A stretch of DNA of 49,455 nucleotides from Ammonifex sp. (GTDB taxonomy: Bacteria > Bacillota > Desulfotomaculia > Desulfotomaculales > DYER01): assembly GCA_020725605.1 (NCBI GenBank), contig DYER01000103.1, positions 1 through 49,455 of the forward strand. Direction: 5' to 3'. Position numbers and translations under genes: made by a program. The notes below the pieces were generated by a model. The model saw only the letters and a program-made list of their open reading frames with translations. It was not told where the DNA came from and did not search any database. Of this stretch, positions 33,243-42,619 are shown one piece after another; positions within the stretch are counted from its first letter, which is position 1; each line of letters starts with the position of its first letter.

Positions 33243-34010
33243 CTAACAGATACCGAACACCCGACGGGTGTTCGCAAAAGCCGCGGCCGCCACCTCTTCC
33301 GCTGGAATCCCGCGGAGTTCGGCGATCTTTTCGACCACCAGGGCCACGTAGGCGCTCTCGTTGCGCCGGCCCCTATGGGGTACGGGCGGAAGATACGGGG
33401 CGTCAGTTTCCACAAGGAGCCGGTCCAGGGGTACTTTCCGGGCCACCTCCTGCAACGGCCCGGCCTGGGGGTAGGTGACGGGGCCGGCAAAAGAAAGATA
33501 GCAGCCGAGCGCCAAACACCTGTGGGCCAGGGACCAGTCCCCCGAGTAGCAGTGGAGGACGACCGGTACCGGGGGTCTGATTTCCTCCAGGATGGCGAGG
33601 AGGTCCCCGTGGGCGTTGCGGCTGTGGATTACGGCCGGCATCCCCAGTTCCGCGGCCAGGGATAGCTGCTCCCGGAAGACCCGCTGCTGAACGGGGCGGG
33701 GCGAAAGGTCACGATAGTAGTCCAGTCCCATCTCGCCCAAGGCCACCACCTTGGAATGGCGGGCCAGGCTTCGCAGCACCCGGAGGTACCCGGCCGGGGC
33801 GCGGGCCGCGCCGTGGGGGTGGACGCCCACCGTGGCGTACACCGGGGCGTATTCCTCGGCCAGCTGAAGGGCCCGGTGGCAGGAAGCAATGTCGAAGGCC
33901 ACGTTTACGATGATCTCCACCCCGGCCTCCCGGGCCCGGGCCAGGACCGCGGGCCGGTCCGGGTCGAACTGGCGGTCGTCCAGGTGGGCGTGGCTGTCGG
34001 CCAGTAGCAC
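33243..34010 (-). CDS. TatD-family metal-dependent deoxyribonuclease
   Basis: 255 residues. Metal-site motifs in order: DSHAHLDD, GVHPHGAA, LGEMGLDYYRD, VIHSRNAHGD, LHCYSGDW, VETDAPYLPP. Homologues are 3'-5' exonucleases or quality-control hydrolases. It follows metG by 12 bp, the usual Firmicute metG-tatD (yabD) pairing. Start GTG 34010. Confidence 0.92.
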   Translation of the reverse strand: MLLADSHAHLDDRQFDPDRPAVLARAREAGVEIIVNVAFDIASCHRALQLAEEYAPVYATVGVHPHGAARAPAGYLRVLRSLARHSKVVALGEMGLDYYRDLSPRPVQQRVFREQLSLAAELGMPAVIHSRNAHGDLLAILEEIRPPVPVVLHCYSGDWSLAHRCLALGCYLSFAGPVTYPQAGPLQEVARKVPLDRLLVETDAPYLPPVPHRGRRNESAYVALVVEKIAELRGIPAEEVAAAAFANTRRVFGIC

Positions 34011-34022
34011 ACCGTCACCCCC

Positions 34023-35549
34023 TCACTCGATGCGCGGGAACAAAGGTTCACCCTTCGTGACGCGCACGCCGGCCGGTAGCCGTCCCCAGCGCAGGCTCTC
34101 CCAGGTGTGCAGTTCCGGCCGGTCCGCAATGCCCAACCTGGCCCAGACCCTGGGCGGCACGCCGGGCATAAAGGGCCCCACCAGGATGGTGGCCAGGCGG
34201 AAACTTTCCAGAAGGTTGTAGAGTACCGTGGCAAGGCGCTCCCGCCGGCCCGGGTCCCGCGCCAGGCTCCAGGGCGCCGTCTCCTCGGCGTACTTATTGG
34301 CCCGGCCCACCAGCCGCCATACGGCGGCCAGGGCCTCGGCCAGTTCCACCCGGTCCACGTGCTCGGCGACCCGGGAGGGCACCTCCTCGGCCAGGGCCAT
34401 CAGCTCCCGGTCCGGTCCCTCCGGCGGGCCCGGCGGCGCCACCTCGCCGCCCAGATAGCGCTCCACCATCGTGGCGGTGCGGTGCAGCAGGTTCCCGAAA
34501 TCGTTGGCCAGATCCTCGTTGATGCGCTTTACCAGCGCCTCCTCGGTGTAGATGCAGTCGGCGCCGCTGGGTAGCTCGCGCAACAGGTAATAGCGCACCG
34601 CGTCCACGCCGTACTTGTCGCACAGCACCAGCGGGTCCACCACATTGCCCTTGGACTTGGACATTTTGCCGCTTTCCAGCAGCAGCCAGCCGTGGCCCAC
34701 TACACGTTTGGGCAATGGAATGCCGGCCGCCATGAGGAGAATGGGCCAGATGATGGTATGGAAACGCACGATGTCCTTGCCCACCAGATGCACGTCGCAC
34801 GGCCAGTACTTGCGGAAAAGCCCGTCGTCCTCGGTCCCGTACCCCAGGGCCGAGATATAGTTGGTCAGCGCGTCGATCCACACGTAGATCACGTGGCGGG
34901 GATCGAAGGGCACCGGAATCCCCCAGCTGAAGGTGGTACGGGAAACGGCCAGGTCCTCCAGCCCGGCCTTGATGAAGTTGATCATCTCGTTGCGCCGGGC
35001 CGGCGGCCATATGAAGTCCGGGTTTTCCTCGATGTGGCGCAGCATCCGGTCCGCGTACTTGGAAAGCCGGAAAAAGTAGCTCTCCTCCTGCACGAGTTCC
35101 ACCGGCCGGCCACAGTCCGGGCACCGCCCCTCCTGCAACTGGCGCTCCAGCCAGAAGGTCTCGCAGGGTGTGCAGTACCAGCCCTCGTATTTGGCCTTAT
35201 AGATGTCGCCCTGCTCGTAGAGCCGCCGGAAGAGGTCCTGCACCACCCGCTTGTGGCGCTCCTCGCTGGTCCGGATAAAGTCCGTGTAGCTGATCTCCAG
35301 CCGGGCCCACAATTCCTTGAATCCCGCCACGATGCGCTCCACGTAAGATGCCGGGGTTTCGCCGTGGGCGGCCGCCGTGCGCTCGATTTTCTGGCCGTGC
35401 TCGTCCGACCCGGTGAGGAACCAGACATCGTGTCCCGTGAGCCGCTTGAACCGCGCCACGGCGTCGGCGGCCACGGTGGTGTAGGCGTGGCCGATGTGGA
35501 GGTTGTCGCTGGGATAGTAAATGGGCGTCGTAATGTAAAAGGTTGACAA
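34023..35549 (-). CDS. metG: Methionyl-tRNA synthetase
   Basis: 508 residues. HIGH motif in DNLHIGHAYT, zinc knuckle CTPCETFW ... CPDCGRP (four Cys), KMSKSKGN loop, anticodon-binding helical domain with VGPFMPGVPPRVW. The C-terminal tRNA-binding (Trbp111-like) domain found on the Bacillus enzyme is absent; the protein ends right after the helical domain. I see no T-box or S-box leader between it and the divergent abrB-like gene. Confidence 0.95.
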   Translation of the reverse strand: MSTFYITTPIYYPSDNLHIGHAYTTVAADAVARFKRLTGHDVWFLTGSDEHGQKIERTAAAHGETPASYVERIVAGFKELWARLEISYTDFIRTSEERHKRVVQDLFRRLYEQGDIYKAKYEGWYCTPCETFWLERQLQEGRCPDCGRPVELVQEESYFFRLSKYADRMLRHIEENPDFIWPPARRNEMINFIKAGLEDLAVSRTTFSWGIPVPFDPRHVIYVWIDALTNYISALGYGTEDDGLFRKYWPCDVHLVGKDIVRFHTIIWPILLMAAGIPLPKRVVGHGWLLLESGKMSKSKGNVVDPLVLCDKYGVDAVRYYLLRELPSGADCIYTEEALVKRINEDLANDFGNLLHRTATMVERYLGGEVAPPGPPEGPDRELMALAEEVPSRVAEHVDRVELAEALAAVWRLVGRANKYAEETAPWSLARDPGRRERLATVLYNLLESFRLATILVGPFMPGVPPRVWARLGIADRPELHTWESLRWGRLPAGVRVTKGEPLFPRIE

Positions 35550-35580
35550 GGGTTTCCCTTCCTTACCGAAAAAATTCTGC

Positions 35581-35609
35581 TTGACTTTTTATGCCACGGT
35601 TGGTACCAT
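35581..35609 (+). promoter_or_regulatory. Sigma-70/A-type promoter for the abrB-like gene
   Basis: -35 TTGACT (35581-35586), 17-bp spacer, -10 TACCAT (35604-35609); start near 35616, 35 nt before the ATG at 35651. Confidence 0.55.
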
Positions 35610-35650
35610 TTACTTGTAATTTTATGTCGAATTACTGGGGGAGGGGAAGC

Positions 35651-35905
35651 ATGAAGTCGACGGGCGTAGTCAGGAAGGTGGACGAGTTAGGGCGGGTGGT
35701 CATTCCCATTGAGCTCCGGCGCACCCTTGGCATCGAAGAGAAGGACGCCCTGGAGATCTATGTGGACGACGAAAAGATCATCCTGAAGAAGTACGAACCG
35801 GGTTGCGTCTTCTGCGGCAACGCCAGGGACATCCAGCTCTACCGGGGCAAGCTGGTCTGCCGCGACTGCATCGTTACCATGTACGAGAACGCCAAGGCCG
35901 GTTGA
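35651..35905 (+). CDS. AbrB-family transcriptional regulator with a C-terminal Cys pair region
   Basis: 84 residues. The swapped-hairpin DNA-binding domain VVRKVDELGRVVIPIELRRTLGI is typical of AbrB/Abh/SpoVT transition-state regulators. The C-terminal half carries CVFCGN ... LVCRDC, four Cys that could bind zinc, as in AbrB proteins of many Clostridia. ATG 35651 has a GGGGGAGGGG site, ruling out the longer frame. It is divergent from metG and convergent with rsmI. Confidence 0.92.
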   Translation: MKSTGVVRKVDELGRVVIPIELRRTLGIEEKDALEIYVDDEKIILKKYEPGCVFCGNARDIQLYRGKLVCRDCIVTMYENAKAG

Positions 35906-35951
35906 TGCCACGCTCACCTGGGGTCCGGGGGAGGCCGCATAGGTCTCCCCT

Positions 35952-36848
35952 TCATTTGTCAGTAGCAGGCCGGCCATCACCCGCCATCCCTTCCGTGACA
36001 TTCTCCCTGGCCGCCAGCAGGGCGGCGTAAACCTGCCGGCGCGGCACCCCCCGGGCGCGGGCCACCTCGCGGATGGCCTCGGTCCGCTCCCACCCGGCGG
36101 CCACCAGCAGGCCCACCTCCGCAGCCAGGGTCGGGCCGTCCACGGTTCCGGACCGGGCCCGAGCCTTTTCCGGATTGCCCGCCACCACAAGGGTTATCTC
36201 CCCAAGCGGTGGGTGCCTGGTGAAGTGCTCCAGCACCTCGCCCGCCGTACCCCGTACCACTTCCTCGTACTGCTTGGTCAGTTCCCTGACGACCGCCACC
36301 GGGCGGTCTCCAAATACCTCCCGCAGGTCGGCCAGGGTCTCCACGAGCCGGTGGGGGGCCTCAAAAAAAACGAGGGTGCGCTCTTCGTGCGCCAGTTGCT
36401 CCAGGCGCCGCCGCCGGCCCCTTGCGCCCGCCGGCGGGAAGCCCTCGAAGGCAAACCGGTGAGCGGGAAAACCCGCCACGGCCAGGGCCGCCACGGCGGC
36501 CGAGGGACCGGGCACGCACCGTACCGCTATCCCCCGAGCGTGGGCCTGGGCCACCAGTTCGGCCCCGGGGTCCGAAATGCCGGGCAGGCCTGCGTCCGCC
36601 ACCAGAGCCACCCTGCCCCCTTTCTCGAGCACCTCCAGAAGTTTGCGACCCTTCGTGCCGCGGTTGTGCTGGTGGTAGGAGGTCACCGGCACGTGGATGT
36701 CGTAATGGGCCAGTAACTTCCTGGTGCGGCGCGTATCCTCTGCCGCGATGAGGTCCACCTCCTTCAGCACCCGCAGGGCCCGCAGGGTGATGTCCTCCAG
36801 GTTGCCAATGGGCGTCGCCACCACGTAGAGTACCCCCGCCCCGGCCAT
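35952..36848 (-). CDS. rsmI: 16S rRNA (cytidine-1402-2'-O)-methyltransferase
   Basis: 298 residues. Tetrapyrrole-methylase fold: LYVVATPIGNLEDITLRAL, AAEDTRRTRKLL, LVADAGLPGISDPG, and VFFEAPHR. The C-terminal tail includes a helix-turn-helix-like region (TEAIREVARARGVPRRQVYA) found on many RsmI proteins. Last gene of the tmk-holB-yaaT-rsmI run. Confidence 0.94.
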   Translation of the reverse strand: MAGAGVLYVVATPIGNLEDITLRALRVLKEVDLIAAEDTRRTRKLLAHYDIHVPVTSYHQHNRGTKGRKLLEVLEKGGRVALVADAGLPGISDPGAELVAQAHARGIAVRCVPGPSAAVAALAVAGFPAHRFAFEGFPPAGARGRRRRLEQLAHEERTLVFFEAPHRLVETLADLREVFGDRPVAVVRELTKQYEEVVRGTAGEVLEHFTRHPPLGEITLVVAGNPEKARARSGTVDGPTLAAEVGLLVAAGWERTEAIREVARARGVPRRQVYAALLAARENVTEGMAGDGRPATDK

Positions 36849-36871
36849 GGGGTCTCACCGGCCTCCCGGCC

Positions 36872-37672
36872 TCATATCTGGCTGACCTCTTCCACCGGAA
36901 ACTCCCTAACCTGCTTGTTGTCCTTTAACTCGACGTACACCGTGTGGCGGAAGATGTTCATGCCCGTGGTGCGGCCCTCACCCGCCGGTGTCATGACCCG
37001 GCTGCCGATTTCGGGATATTCCTCCCGGGCCATCTCGTAGGTGTCGCATTCGAATTTCAGGCAGCACATGAGACGCCCGCAGATGCCCGAAATCTTGTTG
37101 GGGTTGAGGGAAAGGTTCTGGTCCTTGGCCATGCGGATGGACACGGGCTCGAAGTCCGTCAGCCAGGTGGCGCAGCACAGCTCCCGGCCGCACGCCCCCA
37201 GGCCGCCCATCATCTTGGCCTCGTCCCGCACGCCGATCTGGCGCAGTTCCACGCGGGTCCGGAAAACCGACGCCAAATCGCGCACCAGTTCGCGAAAATC
37301 CACCCGGCCCTCGGCCGTGAAGTAGAAAATAATCTTGGCCCCGTCGAAGGTTATTTCCACGCCCACCGGCTTCATGGGCAGGCCGTGGGCCGCGATCTTG
37401 TCCAGCAGGACCCGAAAGGCATACTTCTCCTTCTCCCGCAATTCGGCCAGGTGGCTCAAATCTTCCGCCGTCGCCTTCCGGATCACCTTCTTGAGGGGCG
37501 CGACCAGTTCCTGGGCCGCGGGCGCGGGACCGACCACCACGCGCCCGAACTCCACGCCCCGCACCGTCTCTACGATGACCCCGTCCCCCACGGAAAGGGC
37601 GAGCCCTCCCGGATCGAAAAAGTATATTTTGCCGGCGCGCTTAAAGCGCACCCCCACTACCGGTTGCTCCAT
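36872..37672 (-). CDS. yaaT: PSP1-domain regulator RicT/YaaT
   Basis: 266 residues. The PSP1 signature CGRELCCATWL ... GICGRLMCCLKFE with paired Cys motifs is intact. In Bacillus, RicT works with RicA and RicF in an Fe-S-containing complex that affects sporulation phosphorelay, competence and mRNA maturation by RNase Y. The N terminus overlaps the holB 3' end by 32 nt. Confidence 0.92.
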   Translation of the reverse strand: MEQPVVGVRFKRAGKIYFFDPGGLALSVGDGVIVETVRGVEFGRVVVGPAPAAQELVAPLKKVIRKATAEDLSHLAELREKEKYAFRVLLDKIAAHGLPMKPVGVEITFDGAKIIFYFTAEGRVDFRELVRDLASVFRTRVELRQIGVRDEAKMMGGLGACGRELCCATWLTDFEPVSIRMAKDQNLSLNPNKISGICGRLMCCLKFECDTYEMAREEYPEIGSRVMTPAGEGRTTGMNIFRHTVYVELKDNKQVREFPVEEVSQI

Positions 37673-38657
37673 CGGTTGGTATCACCTCGGCCAGTCGGAG
37701 CAGCAGTACCTCCATTACCAGGCGCGGCGAAGCGTAAGCCAGGAGTTGCCTCCGGGCTTCCATGACCGCCACCAGGGAAGCCAGAAGCCCTGCGGTACCC
37801 AATTCCCGGTCCTGCAGTTGCGCCATGCAGTCGCGATTTCGTAAATAAGCCTCCTGCCGGGTCAGGTGCCACACCACTAGATCCCGGTACCACCACAGAA
37901 GGATGCCAAGAACGTAATCTACCGCGTCCCGACCGCCCTCGGCCAGATCGGCCGCCCGTCGCAGGAGGGCCCCGATTCCCATGGCAGGGAGTTCCGCCAC
38001 GGTCTCCATCACGCGGCGCCGCACTTCCTCCAGGTCCGGATTGCCCGCCAGCACCAGGGCCCGTCCCGGACTGCCGCAGGCCAGGTACGCCACAAGCCTG
38101 GCCCTTTGCTCCTCAACGCCGTGCCTTTGCACCAGCCAGGAGGCCACCGTCTCGGGCGGCAGGGGGTCGAAACGGAGGCGCTGGCAGCGCGAGACGACGG
38201 TGGGCGGTAAATCGTGCCACCTGTCGCTGGTAAGAATAAACACCGTGGCCGCCGGCGGCTCCTCCAGGGTCTTTAAGAGACAGTTGGCGGCCTCCGTGGA
38301 CATGGCTTCGGCGTTGGTCATTAGACATACCCGGTAGCGCCCCCGCAACGGCCGGCGCAAAAGGATCTGCTGCAGCCGACGCACCTGTTCGATCCTTATT
38401 GTTGCCCCCGTCGGGTCCACCTGATACCAGTCGGGATGCTGGCCCCGGGCGAACAAACGGCAATCATCGCACGCCCCGCATGGCTTCCCGGCCGCGACTT
38501 GGGGGCACAGTAACGCCGCAGCCAGCATACGGGCCACCGTCGCTTTGCCAACGCCACCCGGGCCGTAGAACAGGTACGCGTGGGCCACCCGGCCGCCTGC
38601 CACGGCCCGCTGCAGGAAAGCAATGTTCCTTTCATGCCCCAGGATGGCCTCCACCAA
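37641..38657 (-). CDS. holB: DNA polymerase III, delta' subunit
   Basis: 338 residues. Clamp-loader AAA+ fold: FYGPGGVGKATVAR (Walker-like, Ala after Lys, as delta' need not bind ATP), zinc Cys set CPQVAAGKPCGACDDC, NCLLKTLEEPPAATVFIL and VVSRCQRLRF. Start TTG 38657 (or GTG 38654), immediately after the tmk stop. The order tmk-holB-yaaT-rsmI is standard in Firmicutes. Confidence 0.93.
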   Translation of the reverse strand: MVEAILGHERNIAFLQRAVAGGRVAHAYLFYGPGGVGKATVARMLAAALLCPQVAAGKPCGACDDCRLFARGQHPDWYQVDPTGATIRIEQVRRLQQILLRRPLRGRYRVCLMTNAEAMSTEAANCLLKTLEEPPAATVFILTSDRWHDLPPTVVSRCQRLRFDPLPPETVASWLVQRHGVEEQRARLVAYLACGSPGRALVLAGNPDLEEVRRRVMETVAELPAMGIGALLRRAADLAEGGRDAVDYVLGILLWWYRDLVVWHLTRQEAYLRNRDCMAQLQDRELGTAGLLASLVAVMEARRQLLAYASPRLVMEVLLLRLAEVIPTDGATGSGGAL

Positions 38658-38659
38658 GT

Positions 38660-39277
38660 TTACAGGGCCTCCCTCACCGCGCGCCAGACGGCCTCAAACA
38701 CCTCCGCTACTGAGCCCCGGGCGTCCACAACCCTGATGCGTCCGGGATTCTGCCGCGCCAGCCAGAGGTACCCCTCCCGCACGCGACGGTGAAAGGACAG
38801 TGCTTCCCCTTCCAGACGGTCTCGGGGCCCTGTCTTGTTTTGCGCCCGCTCCAGGGCCACCTCCACGGGCAGGTCCAGCAGAATGGTAAGGTCCGGTACC
38901 AGCCCGCCGGTAGCCAGACGGTTGGCGGCCTCCAGGGAGGCCAGGTCGATGCCCCGGCCGAAGCCCTGGTAGGCCACCGTAGAATCCAGGTACCGGTCGC
39001 TGAGCACCGTGTAACCCCGCTCCAGGGCCGGACGGATCTCCCGGGTCACCAGCTGCGCACGGGCCGCAAGGTAGAGGAACATTTCCGCTACCGGTACCAC
39101 CCCGTGGCTCCCGTCCAGCAGGATGGCCCGGATGTCTTCTCCCAACCTTGTGCCCCCCGGTTCCCGCACGCAGACCACCCGCCGGCCGGCGGCTTCCAGG
39201 GCCCGTGCCAGGCAGGCTACCTGCGTGGTCTTGCCGGCCCCGTCCGGCCCCTCGAAGCTGATGAACAGGCCCCTCAT
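38660..39277 (-). CDS. tmk: Thymidylate kinase
   Basis: 205 residues. dTMP to dTDP. P-loop FEGPDGAGKTTQ, DRYLDSTVAYQGFGRGID and the LID region RDRLEGEALSFHRRV are present. ATG 39277 overlaps the decarboxylase-like gene's stop (ATGA), with GGAGAT upstream; the frame extends to 39304 but that start is not needed. Confidence 0.95.
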   Translation of the reverse strand: MRGLFISFEGPDGAGKTTQVACLARALEAAGRRVVCVREPGGTRLGEDIRAILLDGSHGVVPVAEMFLYLAARAQLVTREIRPALERGYTVLSDRYLDSTVAYQGFGRGIDLASLEAANRLATGGLVPDLTILLDLPVEVALERAQNKTGPRDRLEGEALSFHRRVREGYLWLARQNPGRIRVVDARGSVAEVFEAVWRAVREAL

Positions 39278-40701
39278 GAGGCCACGATCTCCACGCTGGT
39301 ACACCGGGGGTCCGCCGCGCCGTGCAGGCTCAGGCCCCGGGCCACGGCCGCCTCCAGGTATTCCAGGACCTCCGGGGTGAACTCTTCCCCCGGCCCCACG
39401 GCCGGCACTCCAGGCGGATATACGGCCAGCAAATCGGCGCTCACCTCGCCGCGCGCCTCCCGTAACGGCACCGCACGTCGCGGACCCAGCCAGGCCGCGC
39501 GCGGCAGAAGACGCAGGGGCGGCACGGGGGGAAGGGACGGCATGCCCTCCTCCGTACGCCCCTCGCCCGTCTCCCGGGCCAGCCCTCTGAGGCCCCGTAC
39601 CAGGGCCGCGCAGTCCTCGGGCCGGGTGGCCAGGCCCAGTACGGCCACCACGTTGTCCCGGTCCGCCATTTCCACCTGCACGTTGTACCGGGACCGCAAC
39701 AGACCGGCCACCTCCCAGCCGCTCCTGCCCGACTCACGCACGTTGATCACCAGTCTGGTCCCGTCCAGACGGCACCCCGTGCCCTTGAGGTGGGCATCCC
39801 GCAGGACCGTGAACGGCCCCTCCTTCGCTATCTCTTCGGCCGTCTCCCGCGCCAGACCCAGTACCCGGGCCAGTAACTCCCGCCCGTGCAGCGCCAGCCT
39901 TTTCCGGGCCAGGTCCAGGGAAATCATCAGGAGGTAGGACGGGCTCGTAGTCTGCAGGAGGTCCAGGGCGCGGGCCGTCTTACGGCCCTTCAGGTACTTC
40001 CCGCGCAACAAAAGCCACGCACCCTGCGTGAGGGCCCCTCCCAGTTTGTGGGTGCTCTGCACGCTGGCTTCGGCCCCCGCGGCCATGGCGGGCCGCGGCA
40101 GCTCGGGGTGAAAGGCCAGGTGCACACCGTGGGCCTCGTCTACGAGTACCGCGCGGTCTCCGGCCGCGGCCACCAGACCCTCGACGTCGGCCGCCACGCC
40201 GTAATAATTGGGGTGGGTGAAGAGCACGGCCCGTACGCCGGGGTGGCGGGCCAGGGCCGTGTGGACCTGGTCCGGCGCGGGAGGCAAGGGAATGTTGAAC
40301 TGCGGGTACCACCGCACGGGCAGGAAAACCGGCCGGGCACCGCTCAAAATCAACCCGGCCCAGACCGCGCGGTGCACGCTGCGCTCCAGTACTATTTCCT
40401 CTTCCGGGCCTGCGGCGGCCAGCAGCAGGGCCTGCAACCCTACGGTGCTTCCGCCGACCAGAAAGTAGGCCTCCGGCACTCCGAAGAGCCGGGCCGTCAA
40501 CTCCTGGGCGCGGGCAATCGGCCCTGTGGGCCGGTGCAGGTCGTCGAGCCCGGGCACCTCGGTGACATCCAGGGCCAGGAAATCTTCGCCTGCAAGCTCT
40601 TCCGGCAGTGCCCGCCCCTGGTGGGCCGGTACGTGTAACCTCACCGGCCCACCGTGTACGTAATCCCGCACCGCTTCCCACAGGGGTACCCGGTCCTGCA
40701 A
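39274..40701 (-). CDS. Orn/Lys/Arg decarboxylase-like PLP enzyme (YaaO/SpeA type)
   Basis: 475 residues, fold-type I PLP enzyme. Seen: VPAHQGRALP, LDDLHRPTGPIARAQEL, VGGSTVGLQALL, VDEAHGVHLAF, and the Schiff-base Lys in QSTHKLGGALTQGAWL. The C-terminal domain after residue 380 fits the short bacterial group in which arginine decarboxylase activity is known for the Bacillus protein; the substrate here is not certain. First gene of the tmk operon, from TTG 40701 with AGGTGAAGG. Confidence 0.88.
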   Translation of the reverse strand: MQDRVPLWEAVRDYVHGGPVRLHVPAHQGRALPEELAGEDFLALDVTEVPGLDDLHRPTGPIARAQELTARLFGVPEAYFLVGGSTVGLQALLLAAAGPEEEIVLERSVHRAVWAGLILSGARPVFLPVRWYPQFNIPLPPAPDQVHTALARHPGVRAVLFTHPNYYGVAADVEGLVAAAGDRAVLVDEAHGVHLAFHPELPRPAMAAGAEASVQSTHKLGGALTQGAWLLLRGKYLKGRKTARALDLLQTTSPSYLLMISLDLARKRLALHGRELLARVLGLARETAEEIAKEGPFTVLRDAHLKGTGCRLDGTRLVINVRESGRSGWEVAGLLRSRYNVQVEMADRDNVVAVLGLATRPEDCAALVRGLRGLARETGEGRTEEGMPSLPPVPPLRLLPRAAWLGPRRAVPLREARGEVSADLLAVYPPGVPAVGPGEEFTPEVLEYLEAAVARGLSLHGAADPRCTSVEIVAS

Positions 40702-40721
40702 CTTCCTTCACCTGTTATCAG

Positions 40722-40750
40722 ATTTTATCACATCCGGCCCGGAGGCTCAA
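40722..40750 (-). promoter_or_regulatory. Promoter of the decarboxylase-tmk-holB-yaaT-rsmI operon
   Basis: Minus strand -35 TTGAGC (40750-40745), 17-bp spacer, -10 TAAAAT (40727-40722). Predicted start near 40715, about 14 nt before the TTG at 40701. Confidence 0.55.
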
Positions 40751-40873
40751 AAAATTTTTCCCGGCGTCGGTGACATGCAGTCGCCCCAGGCCCCGCCGGG
40801 CAGAAGGAACGCAGACCTGCTCCCCGAATAATGTATGCGAACGAATCCAAACCGGGGAGGTAAATGTAAGATC

Positions 40874-42523
40874 ATGTTCGGCGCCCTGCCCCAGGAAGAC
40901 AAAAGGCACTATTTCGCCATCAACGAAGAAAGCATAAAGTTCCTGCGCAAGAGATACAACAAGATCACCCGCTGGGTCATCGCGGACCTGGTCAAACGCA
41001 GCGCCTACCGGTACCCCGACAAACCGGCCCTCATTTACCGGGACCTTACCTACACCTACCGGCAGCTGGAAGAAGAATGTAACCGTTTTGCCAACGCCCT
41101 CCTAGATCTGGGCCTCAAGCGCTACGACCGGGTGGCCATACTGGCCCACAATACGGCCCACCACGTGATAACCTGGCTCGGCACGGCCAAGGCCGGCGGC
41201 ATTTATCTCGCCATCAACTATCTCCTCAGGGGAAAGGACATCAGCTACTGTATTAACCACTCAGAAAGCAAGATTTTCATCGTGGAGGACGCCCTGTACC
41301 ATCTGGTGGAGGACGTGCTCGACGAAATGCCGGGCGTGCAGACCCTGATCTGGTCCGACCAGGTGGCGGGCAAGCCGGCACCGGCAAGGTTCCTCGCGTT
41401 CGACGAGTGGTACCGGAAATACCCGGCCGACGAGCCGGACCTGGACCTCTATATCGAAGATCCGGTACAGATGACCTATACCAGTGGCACCGAAACCCTG
41501 CCCAAGGGCGTGATCCTGACCAACCAGTCCCTCCTGGCCGAATACATGGGCGCCATCGTGGACGGGGAATACACGCCCCAGGACGTCAACCTGAACGCCC
41601 TTCCCATCTACCACTGCGCCCAGCGGGACGTGTTCCTCACGCCCTGCTTCTGGGTCGGGGCCACGAACGTGCTGCTGCCCTTCGCCGAGCCCAAGGCGAT
41701 CATGGAGGCCATCGAGAAATACCGGGCCACCATGTTCTTTGCCCCGCCCACGGTCTGGATCGGCCTGCTGCGCCACCCGGACTTCGAAAAGTACGACCTG
41801 AGTTCGGTACAAAAGGGCTACTACGGCGCCTCCATCATGCCCGTGGAGGTCCTCAAAGAATTGCAGAGGCGCCTGCCCACCTGCCGGCGCTTCTATAACT
41901 ACTACGGCCAGACCGAACTCAGCCCCTACCACACCATCCTCAAACCGGAATACCAGATGACGAAACCCGGGTCCGCGGGGCAGGGCGGTTTGAACATGGA
42001 GACGCAGCTCCTCGACGACGAGGGCCGGTTCGTCCGCAAGCCCGGGGTGCCGGGGGAGATATGCGGCCGTGGCCCCCACGCCATGCTCATGTACTTTAAG
42101 GACCCTGAGAAAACAGAGGCCGCCTTTGCCCACGGGTGGTTCCACAGCGGCGACGTAGGGGTGCTGGACGAGGACAATTTCATCACGGTGGTGGACCGCA
42201 AGAAGGACATGGTAAAGACGGGCGGCGAGAACGTACCCACCAGGGAAGTGGAGGAAGTACTCTACCTGGACCCGCGGGTCTCCGAGGTGGCGGTGGTGGG
42301 CCTGCCCCACGAAAAGTGGGTGGAAGCCGTGACGGCCATCGTGGTCCCCAAAGCCGGCCAGGAAATAAAGGCCGAGGAACTGGAAGCTCTCGCCAGAAAA
42401 CACCTCGCCCCCTTCAAGGTGCCCAAGGGGTTCATCTTCGTCGACGAGCTGCCCAAAACCCCCAGCGGGAAGATCCTGAAGAGGGATCTGCGCGAGTACT
42501 ACAAGGAGTTTTACAAGGGTTAA
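40874..42523 (+). CDS. AMP-forming acyl-CoA synthetase, isolated plus-strand copy
   Basis: About 549 residues from ATG 40874 (GGGGAGG about 13 nt upstream; ATG 40835 is a less likely start). Seen: TYTSGTETLPKGVIL (adenylation loop with Glu-Thr in place of the common Thr-Gly), YYGQTELSP, GWFHSGDVGVLDEDNF, DRKKDMVKTGGENVP and C-terminal PKTPSGKILKRDLREYY with catalytic Lys. It stands alone between two minus-strand operons and ends in a strong terminator. It may feed the korABCD 2-oxoacid pathway or fatty-acid activation. Confidence 0.9.
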   Translation: MFGALPQEDKRHYFAINEESIKFLRKRYNKITRWVIADLVKRSAYRYPDKPALIYRDLTYTYRQLEEECNRFANALLDLGLKRYDRVAILAHNTAHHVITWLGTAKAGGIYLAINYLLRGKDISYCINHSESKIFIVEDALYHLVEDVLDEMPGVQTLIWSDQVAGKPAPARFLAFDEWYRKYPADEPDLDLYIEDPVQMTYTSGTETLPKGVILTNQSLLAEYMGAIVDGEYTPQDVNLNALPIYHCAQRDVFLTPCFWVGATNVLLPFAEPKAIMEAIEKYRATMFFAPPTVWIGLLRHPDFEKYDLSSVQKGYYGASIMPVEVLKELQRRLPTCRRFYNYYGQTELSPYHTILKPEYQMTKPGSAGQGGLNMETQLLDDEGRFVRKPGVPGEICGRGPHAMLMYFKDPEKTEAAFAHGWFHSGDVGVLDEDNFITVVDRKKDMVKTGGENVPTREVEEVLYLDPRVSEVAVVGLPHEKWVEAVTAIVVPKAGQEIKAEELEALARKHLAPFKVPKGFIFVDELPKTPSGKILKRDLREYYKEFYKG

Positions 42524-42559
42524 AGCCCGAATGCCGAACCGTCCCCTACGGTTTGGACC

Positions 42560-42595
42560 GGAAAGTTCCCGGCCGCTCGTTGGCCGGGAACTTTC
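42560..42595. terminator. Strong bidirectional terminator hairpin
   Basis: GGAAAGTTCCCGGCC / GGCCGGGAACTTTCC perfect 15-bp stem with a short loop, followed by TTTG on the plus strand. It lies between the convergent acyl-CoA ligase and the korD end and can serve both. Confidence 0.85.
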
Positions 42596-42619
42596 CTTTG
42601 TGCACCGTACCCCTCCGGT

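Noticed and set aside
35550-35650. Possible T-box or S-box leader for metG
   Set aside because: No specifier-loop, T-box consensus or SAM riboswitch core is visible in the short space upstream of metG.
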